From Shinisaurus crocodilurus (taxonomy: Eukaryota; Chordata; Lepidosauria; Squamata; Shinisauridae): a DNA stretch of 64,000 nt. The position numbers were made by a program, and so were the translations under genes. Every line of letters starts with the position of its first letter. The first letter of the stretch is position 1. The notes below the pieces were generated by a model. The model was not told the origin of the DNA. It did no database searches and worked only from the letters and a program-made list of their open reading frames with translations. The DNA lies in NCBI GenBank assembly GCA_021292165.1, contig CM037877.1:301584726-301648725 (forward strand), given 5' to 3'. This document shows positions 22,691-34,700 of the stretch, one piece after another.

Positions 22691-24062
22691 GCAGGCTCCC
22701 TGTTTGTCTGACTCCTGGTCTGGAGTGTTTGCACCTTGTGTTGGGCCAGCGGGGCAGATTGGGGATTCTGTTGGTGTACCACCCACCCCGCTGCTCAACA
22801 GACTCCCTACCTGAGCTGACGGAGGTGGTCTTGGTTGCGATGTTGAGGTCCCCCAGGCTCTTGGTCCTGGCTCCTGGGAGATGTTAACATCCATGCTGAG
22901 GGCACCCTATCTGAGGCAGCTCAGGATTTCATGGACTCCATGATGACCATGGGACAGTCCCAACATGTCATCGGCCCAACGCATGTAGCAGGGCACACTC
23001 TGGATCTGTTTTTTCAGCTTGGCATGGGGATAGTGATCTGAAGGTGGGGGACTTTGAATCGGTTCCTTTGTTATGGTCAGATCAGATCACTGCCTGCTGA
23101 GATTTAGACTAACAGCGACTTTTCCCCTCTGCAAGGGTGGGGGACCTATTAAGATGGTCCGCCCCCAGGGGCTAATGGATCCGGATGGTTTCCAGAGGGC
23201 CCTTGGCAGGTTTCCGGCTGATATGGCTGGCGGCCCTGTTGAATCCCTGGTTGATCTCTGGAATACAGCTTCGGCTGGTGGCCCAGTTACACCCCTATCT
23301 GGACAGGGATAGCCTGGTTTCAGTAATCCACACTCTGGTAATCTCAAAGTTAGACTACTGCAATGTACTCTATGTGGGGCTGCCCTTGAAGACTGCTCAG
23401 AAGCTGCAGCTTGTGCAAAATGTGGCAGCCAGACTAATCACTGGGACCAAAAGTTCCAAACATATAACACCTGTTCTCCCCTGCTTGCACTGGCTGCCTA
23501 TATGCTTCCGAGCCCAACTCAAGGTGCTGGTTTTAACCTATAAAGCCCTACATGGCTTGGGACCAACCCAACCACAATCTACCCAGACACTACATTCAAC
23601 ATCTGGGGCCTTCCTCTAACTGCCACCTCTGAGGGAGGCTCGGACGACAGCAACAAGGGGGAGGAGGGCCTTTTCTGTGGTAGCCTCCCAACTGTGGAAC
23701 AAGCTCCCCTCTTGAGGCCCGCCTGGCGCCAACCCTATTGTCTTTTCTGTGCCAGGTTAAGACCGCTCTCTGCTTTGAGGCTTTTAACAACTAAATAGTA
23801 CATGGTGGGGTGGTAAATTCTTTTAGAGGCGTGTTGTATGGACTTGTTTTTAGTTATTTGTGACTTTTAAAATTGGTTTTAAATTTTTATAATCTTTTTA
23901 TTGTTTGTGTGTGTTTTTTATTTTATATATTTTTTTTTATTGTATATATTATATATATATATATAATTGTGCTTTGTTGTACTTTTAACTGATTGTTGTA
24001 AACCTCCCAGAGAGCTTCGGCTATTGGGTGGGATAGAAATAAAATAAATAAATAAATAAAGC
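22330..24062 (+). mobile_element. CR1/L2-like LINE, internally deleted
   Basis: The endonuclease start is clear (FLNARSVQNKISLIHDLIVDE, then ITETWVG), with further pieces to about 23,180 (SDHCLLRFRLTATFPL). Most of the reverse transcriptase is deleted. Its end follows at 23,280-23,600, including KLDYCNVLYVGLPLKTAQKL and ITPVLPCLHWLPICFRAQLK. The 3' tail 'agagagcttcggctattgggtgggatagaaataaaataaata' ends near 24,062. Stops and an expanded CT-rich repeat break the frame. Confidence 0.8.
22617..22692. repeat. (CTCTCTCTCCCT)n tract in the LINE
   Basis: Short CT-rich units ending in a pure CT run. It lies within the endonuclease frame of the LINE and is read as Ser-Leu or Arg-Glu repeats. Confidence 0.92.
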
Positions 24063-24267
24063 AGAGTCCAAAATTGTGCAAATTTCAAGGCAGAACAGTC
24101 AAACGGTGGTGAAAATTGTGCAAATTTAGTAGTGACTGTCACTAGCTCCTACATAGGACTGAAAATAAAAATAATTTTAAAACACTTGTGAATGCGTTCA
24201 GGACACCCTGCAGTGTCTTTTCTTCACTATTTTTAGGAGCACGAGGCAGAGGGCACTGAGAAGGCAT

Positions 24268-24304
24268 GAGGGAGGGTGGCACCGGCACCGGCACCGGCAC
24301 CGGC
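24268..24304. repeat. short (GGCACC)n tandem repeat
   Basis: About five copies of ggcacc followed by ggcgagg. It has no reading frame of interest. Confidence 0.85.
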
Positions 24305-25444
24305 GAGGTCGTGCGGAGCAGCAGGGGTTTTCACCATTCCTGACAACCCACGACAAAGTTGCCCTGCTGGGTTCGGATGGCACGACAAGCAACCATGGGT
24401 ACCGGTAACCCTAAAACAAGCCCTGTGTTCTCAGGGGTGGTTTTGTTTGTGAAAAATAAGCCACCCTGCAGAAACCACACTGGCTTCGCACAACACGACA
24501 CCCCACTGTGGCTGATCAGCCATGGGGGGTTGTTGTGTTGTGCGAACCAGGTCACCGTTTCTACTTGGAGGGAGGTGTTGTTGCTTCTTTCAAATGTATG
24601 GGGAGCATTAAAGTGTCCCCTACCTTGCTTTTTGAAGTGGCACAATCCAGGACTCTGCCGCCTCCTTCTGCTACAAGTGTAGACCAGAGGCATATGATGT
24701 CACGGATGTAGCGGGATCTCAAATGTGTCAAATTGTGCTGTAGGCCAGCCTTCCCCTTCCCGGGGCTTTGTGATTATTTTCCTCTCGTTAGTACAGTGTT
24801 CTCCAACCTGGCTGAGGCATGCTGGGAGTTGTAGGCCAAAAACATCTGGGGACCCAAGGTTGGAGAACACGGCATTAATATGTCTAAAATCCAATTTGGG
24901 GGAGAGGAGGACCATCTATGTTTTGCCTACCATCTTTTCTGTCTGCTTCGTGCAAGTGATGGAACATGCTGTTGATTTGCTGCAGAAGGCTGAATGTTCT
25001 GAGTAAGAGCTGAGTCACACCAAGTTTTACGTTTGTGTGTGTGTCGGGGAGTGTGTGTGTGTGTGTGGTCTTACTTTTTAGCAAGTGTGCCCCTGGTAAG
25101 CAGGCTGAAGCCAGGTGACAAGCTTTTCTCAGTGTTGGTTTGACAAGTAGCTCACCGCTTATTATGGTGTGTATACGGTTTCGGAAGCAGGTTTGGCAAG
25201 GTTTTCTATTGTTTCAAGAAACCACAAACCTCTTTAACCAGAGGCACTAGTAGAAGACAAATGTGTGTGTATTCCATGGGAAGTAAGGCTTCCTCTAAAC
25301 CACTTTCAATTTTATTCCTGTTTATTCTTGCATAATTTTTCATAGACTATACCCCACTTTATCCGTGGAAGCTTAATGAAGTATTTATTTAACTGTATTT
25401 GGGAATTGTTTACGTTAAAGAAATGTTGAACTTAGTCTTTAAGG

Positions 25445-25998
25445 CAGGAGTGATGAACCTCTTTCAAATTGAGGGCCAAATACCAATTTGGTGAAGCTCT
25501 TGAGAGCCACATCCCAGTGGTGGGTGGAGTCAAGGGTAAAGGGGCGGGGCCAAGTTACATACCAAAAATGCAGCGTCTTTTAGCTTAACGTTCTTACTGC
25601 CAGTAACTGAGCCTTAGAGATATTTCCACCTTTTAGAATGGGGTGGGGAAACCATGCCAAAGTCGAAAAACCGCCTAAAAACTGGCAGTTGGGGGGGAAG
25701 GGGTGGGGCCTGGGAAGGGGCGTGGCCATCTGGGGAGCCCTGGAAGGCCGGATTGGGACCTCAGGAAACAGGGCAGGCTGGTGACTTGTATTGTCCATGG
25801 CATCTTTTTGTTTGTGCTTTATAGGAGCTTCATGGTGGTGCATCTATTTTGGGGGTGGAGTTCAGCACCATGGGCAACTCCTATGATGCTGAAGCAAAAA
25901 GATGCCATGGATAAGGAGCCCCACTGGCGTAGGCGTCACCAGCCTTCCCTGCCAGGAGGGCTGGATTTGTCCCACAGGCTGGAGGTTCCGCACCCCAG
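25445..25998. mobile_element. hAT-like element with perfect 8-bp duplication
   Basis: It begins CAGGAGTGATGAACCTC and ends GAGGTTCCGCACCCCAG. Both flanks are ctttaagg (25,437-25,444 and 25,999-26,006). No transposase frame survives. It lies in intron 1 of the sacsin-like gene, about 220 bases before the first coding exon. Confidence 0.82.
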
Positions 25999-26217
25999 CT
26001 TTAAGGTGCCACATGACTCTTTTTTTTTTTTTGCTGCAGTAGACTAACACGGCTATCTGATGGAAATTGAAAATTGTTGTTTGCCTCCAGGTTAAGATGT
26101 TACAGCAGTTTCTTGAGTTCTCTTGTATTCAGTGAGGACCGATGTGCAATTCATAGTGGTGAGATTACATTGTGATTTTTCTTTTCATTTTCTCTGTTTT
26201 TCTCCCCACTTTTACAG

Positions 26218-26248
26218 GTTTCGACATGTCTCAGGGGCAGAAGAAGAG
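26218..26248 (+). CDS. sacsin-like exon 2, start codon
   Basis: An acceptor (ctccccacttttacag) precedes GTTTCGAC ATG at 26,226. The exon encodes MSQGQKK plus two bases of the next codon, then the donor gtgagg. Joining to 27,040 restores AGG (Arg). Confidence 0.7.
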
Positions 26249-29200
26249 GTGAGGAACAGCGTGTGTGTGTGTTTGTGTGAGAGAGAAGGAGGGAGGGAGA
26301 GCCTAGATGAGCCCATGGGATTCTACAGGAGTAGCAGAAAATACCAGTGATGGGTTGATTAGAACCATCAGGGGTCTATTGGCATCTTACTCATTATATT
26401 TTTTATAGTAAAGAGGACTCCCCCTCCAAAGAGCTCAGAGTGGTGTATAAGGTTCTACTCCTTGTTTCATCCTCACAACAATCATGTGAGGAGTTATAGG
26501 GTTAGGCTGAGAAAGTATGACTGGCCCAAGTCCACATGGCTGTTGGGGCGGGGCTCTGGGCAACAGTCTATGGTGAGCTGGGAACCAGGAACCGTAGACA
26601 AGTCAGTGGTCAGGACATAAGAGCAAATCAGGAGCATCCAGAAGTCAGGACCAGAGGATGATTCAGGAGACAGGAGCATGCCAAAAGTCAGGACCATTCT
26701 AGAGGCAGGAGAAAGGAGCAAGCCAAAGTCCAGGACCAAAGGGTAAAACCTAAGGATACAGGAACATGCCGGAGCTCAGGAAGACCTTCAAGGCTTAATT
26801 GGTACAGGAAGCCCTTTTGCAGTCTTTCCTGTCTGGGGTGATCCAAGAGGCAGCTTGTTGAGGATACTAGGGCAGGCAGATGCTGAAATTTGCAGTTCAT
26901 CGACTTGCCATGTGGGGCAGCTGTTCTCAGACCCAAAGGCTCTTGAGAATGGCTGGCTGCGTGAGGATTTAATTTTAAATCTAGCATCTTCCTGTTTTTG
27001 GATACTGTAACCACTATACCTTCTGCCCATCTCTTTCAGGAAGGGCTTCCGACAGAGGTCGCCTCCTGTCCTCAAATACTTGCAGGGTATCCTTCGCAAA
27101 TACCCAGATGGGGGTCAGATCTTAAAGGTGAGGGTCTCAGTGATGGGCACTGAGCTTTTTGTGTTTGTGGTTTCTGAGAGAGGAGTGGACTCCAGTTGAT
27201 TGGATGGGAAGTTGCAACCCTGTGTTTAAAAAGCCTTAATGGATTGATCATGTGTGGTTTTGTTGATTAGTTGGTTGATTAAATGTACATAAATTTGCAA
27301 ACGGCTTAAAATATTTTTCTGAAGCAAGAAGTTACCTTCTTTGTTTTTAGATAATGCACACGTTATCACCCTGAAGGCATCATCTTGAAGAGGGTTTCCT
27401 TCATACCTGAGAGTAGAGGGGGGAAATGCCATCATGACAATGACTGGTGCTGTTGATTATAGAATCTGCGTGAAAAATTAGGGGCACCTTTTTAGTTGCT
27501 TAAGGGCACAATCCTATGTTTAGACAGAAAAAAAGGCCTTCAAGTCCCAGCATGCCCCAGCCAGCTATGCTGGGAATTGTAGCCCTTTTTTCCTGTCTAA
27601 ACTTGCATAGGATTGCGCCTTGAAAGTTTTACAGCACAAGCCTATGAGATACCGTAAGTCAGAGTCTTTTGGGAAGGTGCTAGGAGTTCAAGTGCGTACG
27701 GACAGCTAAAGTGTGGATTTTATGGAAGGGAAATAGAGCTACAAGTAAGGTGCTGTGATCCTTGAGTTTGTTTGTTTGTTTGTTTGAAGTGTTTTTATTA
27801 GTATTAAAAAGGCTCCCGAACTGGCTTACACATAGTGAGTAAAACTAGACAGGCCCAGGCTTACAATCTAAAAAGACACAACACACAAGGAAAAAGGAAT
27901 GGAGAGGGAACACAGAGAGGAAAAAACAAGGCTTTCAGTAGGGCTGGTGGAATGGCCCCACTTCCCTGTCATCTCCCTTGGTACAGCCTGCTGGAGTTGC
28001 CTTTATGTATAAAAGGAGAGGGCCCAGAAAACATATGGAGGGTCATCATAAGTAAATGCAAAGTAGCCCAAACTAAAATAAAAGCAGTCTAATAGGTTTG
28101 CGGTAATTTAAAAATAAATAAATAAATACAGTTTAAATGGCTTCAGGCGCAATCCTATGCATGTTTAGACAGAAAAAAGTCCTCCAAGTTCCAGCATTCC
28201 TCATGCGCATGCTGGGAGTTGTAGGACATTTTTCTGTCTAAACATGCCTAGGATTGCTCCCTTTGACAATTGAAGTGTCACAGTGATTGTCAAACATCAC
28301 AGTGTCTTTACATTCATTGGCCAGCAGAAGACTTGAAGCAAGATGTGGGTTTAACGTCTTCATGAGTGCTTGGGTGGAATGCCACGTGGGCGGCATTCTC
28401 CTGTTATTATAGAGCACGTAAGATCTTGTGTGTATTGCCGGGAGAACAGAGGTCTGAGTGTGTTAGAACCATGGTTGGTGGTGAGACTCCAGTGTTTTCT
28501 GGATTGGATCTAAATGGTTAAAAGTTTGGAAGGAATCTGGATTTCCAGATTCCTTGGAGAGGAGAAAAGTGGGTAAGAATATCTAGCAGTTTACAGCAGG
28601 TGAGACTGGGCCGCTCTGAAGCAGTTTCCATGAAGTGGGTTAGTGCTGACAGCTGGGTTCAGTTCATACTCTCACCCAGTTCTCCAATTCCCTGCTTCTT
28701 CCCGAAGGAGCTGATCCAGAATGCAGATGATGCGGGTGCCGAAGAGGTCATCTTACTTTACGACGAACGGAGTTTTGGAACGCAGAGCCTCTTCTCCGAG
28801 GGCCTGGCGAGTGCGCAAGGTATAGACCGGACCGGACAGCTTCTGAGGGTGGAGACTGCTGAGCCCAACTGAGAAATCAGAAATAACGTGTCAGATTGAG
28901 GGGCGGGGGAGAGCGGTTGTGGGAAGCCCATGTGGTATCACTTGGGATGGAAAATCCTGCTCTGCTCGGGATGATCCCCCGACCACCTATGCAGCCATTG
29001 CGAGCCTGCTGCTGCTGGCATACAGAAATGTTCTTCCACAGGTTTCTGAACACTGCTGCTTTTGATGTCTGGTGTATGTCCATTTAATAGATAACAGCCC
29101 GTTTGTCCTATTTATTATATTTTATTTATACCCCGCCTTTTTTCCTCCAAGGAACCCAAGGCGGCTTACATAATCCTCCTCCTCCTCCTCCTCTCCATTT

Positions 29201-31742
29201 GATCCTCACAACAACCCTGTGAGGTAGGTTAGGCTGAGAGTCAGTGACTGGCCCAAAGTCACCCAGTGAGTTTCATGGCCGAGTGGGGACCAGAACCTGG
29301 ATCTCTCGAGTCCTAGTCCAACACTCTCATCACTACGCCACACTGGCTCACAGGTATTTAGGCTGCAGAAGGACAATTTTGGCAGGCAGTGACATTTATT
29401 TATTTATATCCCACCTTCTTTTCCTACAAGGAACCCAAGGCAGCTTACACAATCCTCCTCCCTCTCTCCATTTTATCCTCACAACAAAACGGTGAGGTAG
29501 GTCAGGCTGAGAGTCAGTGACTGGCCCAAAGTCGCCCAGTGAACTTCATGGCCGAGTGGGGACCTGGAACCCGGATCTCCCCAGTCCAACGTGCTAACCA
29601 CTATGCCATACTGGCTCTGTATTCGCCTTCCCCCAACCTGGTGCTCTGCAGATGTTTTGGACTTCAAGTCCCATCAGCCCCAGCAAGCATAGCCAATGGT
29701 CCGGATCCCTGGAAGTTGTAGTCCAAGACATTTGGAGGGCACCAGCTTGGGGAAGTCTGACATGTATCATGCTGCTGGCTCCTGACAACATGGCTCGATC
29801 TTGTTAGGTCCTGTAATTGTGTTGTCTGAGTGGACATGGGGAGAGAGTTGATAACAGGGTCCGGTTTCTGTCTCTTGTTAGGAAGTCCATTATTGGTAAG
29901 AAGCGGTTTGAGATTTCAGGCTGTCCAGATTGTTGTGGGAAAAAAATGATTCACTGGGTTGTGTTTTGGAGAGGTTCTTAGAGAGGAAAGTTTATTAGTG
30001 AATTCACGGATGGCATCTGAGCACAGTCAGGAATGCCAACAAGAATGAAAAGGAGACCCTTCCATTTATACTGAACAGTATCACGTAGAGGTCAGGTAAC
30101 AATGAGTCACTACAAGAAACTGAGAGACAAGTCAAAAGGACATACCTAGGTCTGACATAAGGTCAGACATTGCCCATCTTCCAGCCATCATGGCTTTTAC
30201 ATAAGGTAATTAGTACAGTCTTTTGCAAGGGGGATATGGCTCACAGTACAGGGCTCTCCAACTTTGGGTCCCCAGATGTTGCTCCCAGCATACCCAGCCA
30301 GCATGACTAATGGCAAGGGATTCTGGGAGTTTAGCATACAAGAGCATAATTTAAAGCTTAAATTAGGGCTTTAAGAAGGGTGGCCTTAAAAAGAAAACTT
30401 TAACCTAAGTTTCTACATCTGTTGAGAAGATCGGCAATCACTCAGGAGTAAAATAAATACATATCAAAAATATTTACTTCGTTTTAAGATCTTCAATGAG
30501 TAGCAGTGTTAACGAAACAACAAATATAATTATACGGACCAAGTTTAACCCTAAACCACTTTTAATTACAAATACAGTTTTATGGTTATGAGGACAGTGA
30601 CAGTCGCGTTCAGACTTCCTCAGACTACCGTTGCTGACCTTTGCTGCTCAGTTTTCCTGCTCCTCAGTGCCTGAGGGCTGCTTTTTCTGTCTCTCTGTCT
30701 TTACCGCTCTGCTGCTGCACATCCTCATGTATCGTTACAGATTGGGGAGATCTATTTAAATGTTAAATTATTTATTTGTTGTGAGCCACCTAGAACTCTT
30801 TGGCGATAAGGCAGTCTAAATAATTATTTTTTAAAAAAAGCTTTACATGACCACGTTCCTCTCTCTTAGGCCCTGCACTTCTTGCCTACAATACTGCCCA
30901 GTTCTCTGAGGCTGACTGGGAGGGGATCCAGAGCCCAGGCGTCAGTCATAAGGAAGAGGATCCTTCCACTGTTGGGCGATTTGGCTTGGGCTTCAATTCA
31001 GTCTACCATATCACAGGTGAGAAACTGGGTATGGCTTGATTGGGGTGGTGGTGGTGGCAAGTCTTCAAAACCAGAGGGCACATCCTGCGTAAAGCCAGTG
31101 TGGCGTAGTGGTGAGAGTGTTGGACTGGGACTCAGGAGATCCGGGTTCTAGTCCCCGCTCGGCCATGAAACTCACTGGGTGACTTTGGGCCAGTCACTGA
31201 CTCTCAGCCTAACCTACCTCACAGGGTTGTTGTTGTGAGGATCAAATGGAGAGGGGGAGGAGGATTATGTAAGCCGCCTTGGGTTCCTTGCAGGAAAAAA
31301 GGCGGGGTATAAATATAATAAATAAATAAATAAATATTTAAGGGCTGGGTAGTAGATGGAGGGGAAATTTATGCACCTGCACTAACTGCTCCATTACTGC
31401 AGGTGCGCAAAATTCCCCTCCGTTTACTTCCCAGACACTAAATTTGTGTATTTTTCCCAGTCCAAAAAAAAATGCGCAAATATTCCCAACAGTTAAAAAC
31501 ACAAAACAAAAATAAAAATACGGGCCTGTGGCTCCCGCTGGCTCAGCTTGTCTGAGCGTGGAAAGCTAAGCAGGGTCAGGCCTGGTTATGACTTGGATGG
31601 GAGACCCCACCTCTAGTTTCCTGCATTGAGCAGGGGGTTGGGCTCGATGGCCTTGTAGGCCCCGTCCAACTCTATGATCTATGAAACCCCTTGGAGGTGG
31701 CAGAATGGGATGGAGCAAATGGGGCAGCAGCACCAGTGGTAC

Positions 31743-31776
<34 letters not shown>

Positions 31777-34700
31777 ACACACCTGCCATGGGGCCTCATT
31801 CACTCCATCCCATTCAGCCACCTGCTCATGGTATCTTTTAGAACTGTCAGGGACACCATGGGTCGAACACCCCCTAGAACAGGGGTCACCCATGGGCACG
31901 TTTGGGAATTTGAGAAACTGCTGTGGGCACCACCACAAAATGCCTTTATCAGTGGCTTGCTGCTTTGGCGTCTGCCTGTCGCCTCTATGGATCTGAGGCT
32001 GTGTCTTATTCAGCAAAAACTTTTGTTTTGTGTCTATTGGACACCACAACTTCTCTTTAATAAGGGATTGTCTAGTTCAGCTAATTGCTCCTTTTAAACA
32101 CAGATTTTGGCAATGTCCAGTAGTTGCTTCTTTTGGGGAGGAGGTTATTGCATGGATAAATTTTGTACTGGAACAGTCTTTAATATTCACTGATGTACAT
32201 GCTCTTTTAAATTATTTACCTGCTTCATGGAAATTAACAAATAGTCAGCATAAATGGATTCTCTGTGCCCTTTTGACAGCTAAAAAATGGATATTACAAA
32301 ATTGGAAGGCTAAACACTCACCTCCTATAATGCAATGGATTGAGGACCTTACAGCGCTTTCGATATCTGAACGGGTGGGATATACCTAGACGCCAACTTC
32401 AAATAGATACTTATTTTGATATTTGGTCCACTTTTGCTAATGCCTATGTATAATTGCTAGAAAACTGTATGCATTTCATACAAATCCATGACTGTATGTT
32501 AAAAAATGGAAAAAAATAAACCAAAATTATTTTAAAAATCAGTTGCCCGCAGTAGGGAGACCCCTTCGAGGATGCCACTGGAAGTGCCCGCTGGAACCAT
32601 GGCACCCACAGGCACTGCGTTGTGCACCCCTGTCCTAGAACTAGCCACGGGATCTCAGGGTGGCTTGCTGCCCCAAAATAAACCACCCTGCGGGAAGCAG
32701 TCTAAGTTCGGACATGACAACCCACCGTACCTAGTTATCCACGATGGGTTGTTGTTTCATGCAAACCAGGTTAATGCATACTATTGTCACCACTTTGTCT
32801 CTTTTTCATGATTAGGCCATATAGTTTTGTTTGTATGTGGCAGGGGGAAATTACAGAGACAATGGACTGAAATAGGAACAACAAGAGGGGAAAGTAACCA
32901 AGGCAGGGGGCATCCACATGCTTGCGGCTGAATTTCTTCCCTTTTCACCCTCTAGATTTCCCATCTGTACTCTCTGGGCCAGTGTTTGGGAGTGCTGGAC
33001 CCACAACAGACAGCACTGAATGATGGGGGTGAGCTCTGTAGTGTGGACGAATGGGAAGAGGCATCCGACCAATTCCAACCATTCTGGGCACTACTGAAAT
33101 CTCTGGGCAAGCCTTGTCCTACTGCTGAGGGGCCACTTCCCTGGCACCCTGTTTCGCTTCCCACTACGACAGAGTCCCTCAAAGATCTCAGAAAACCTCT
33201 ACTGCCCAGGACGGGTGCGGGAGCTGCTCTTCACATTCTTGAACGATGCCCCCATTAGCTTGCTGTTCCTGAGGAACATTCGGAAACTGACCTTGGGCCT
33301 AGTCGGATCCAGTGGCGCCATCAGTGAGCTGCTGAGAGCTGAAGCCACTGTTCTTCCATTCCCTAGGTCAGACATGAGCCCCGGCGTCCTTCCTAGCGTT
33401 GTTTTCCATGGATTGGACACGGCTGCCCACGTCAAAAAGCTTATTCTATGCGGCACTGGGATCGGACAGGCCACCAACTGCGACTGGCTGGTGTTATCAG
33501 CTGAAGCTAAGAAGGATGCCTTCCCAGAACTGTGGGATCTCTCGGATAAGGTGAACTCTAGGCCAGTGCAGTCCTTGGCTTACTGTTTGCAAGGGAAGTG
33601 CACCGGGCGCCTCAGCTGTGTCTTACCACTCCCTGCCACAGAGGAAAACATGACAGGATTACCACTGCACATCAGTGCCCCTTTCCAACTGACAGACGAC
33701 CGAAGACATGTGCAGTGGTCTGAAGAAGGGTCCCAGGCGCGGGGAGCGGACGGCCGTTGGAACTACTTGCTTATGGAAGAGATGCTGCCTGTGGTTTATT
33801 GCCAGATGGTGCTGCTGGCTTCTGGCTATCCCAGTGACCCCTATGGAGCATGGCCGGACCCAAATGAAAGCCAGCAGCTCCGCTACAAGCCTTTAGTAGC
33901 TAAGATCTGCCAGAGACTGATCGACATGAAGCTCTTGGTGCGGGCCGGAGATGGGAATCCTCACCTGCTCCATCCCCATGAAGCTGTCCTCTTGCCAGAG
34001 AGGGTGGCAGATAAGCCAGCGGGTGTGGCGCTGGAGAAGGCTCTCATCTCAGCAGGATCGCTGGTGGCAGTTGCTCCTCCCCATGTGCGCCGAGCTTTGG
34101 TGTTGGGTGCCAAAGACAGGGCAGCGGTGCAGGAGGCCACAACAAAGTTTGTGAGGGAGACCCTGCGCCAGGCTACCAACATCTGGTGTGGGCTCTCCCT
34201 GTTGGAGAAACACTTGCTACTGGAGTACATGGCTGAAGATGAGCATTACCAGGAGTTGAAGGGTCTGCCACTGCTGCCAACAGCCAATGGGCACTTTACC
34301 TGCTATGGAGATTCTGGAGAGACCGTATTTGTTGAGAACCGTAACTTCCCCAGGTGAGCAGTCTCCCCACATGTTAACCCCAAGATAACCCAGTATTGTC
34401 CCATTCTTCATCCTACCTCGATGTGATGTCCCTCCCTATTAGATATTCCAAGTACAGGACTTGCATAAGGGTAAGCACTACATAGAGTGGTTCACAAATG
34501 TTTTCACCAGTCCTTCCCCAACCTGGCGCACTCTGGATGTTTTGGACTACAACACCCAGCATTCTTGACCAATGGCCATGCTGGCTGGGGCTGATGGGAA
34601 TTGCAATCCAACACATCTGGAGCACACCAGATTAGGGAAGGCTGGTTTTGACTATGGCTCTTTTCAGAGTCAGGCATCATGCCAAACCATGAAAATAAAA

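Noticed and set aside
22550..22894. Arg-Glu repeat protein
   Set aside because: Translation of a CT-rich microsatellite in a LINE.
33060..33135. Two successive -1 shifts in exon 6
   Set aside because: A single +1 at the gggg run explains the frame change and keeps more residues open, so the simpler reading was taken.
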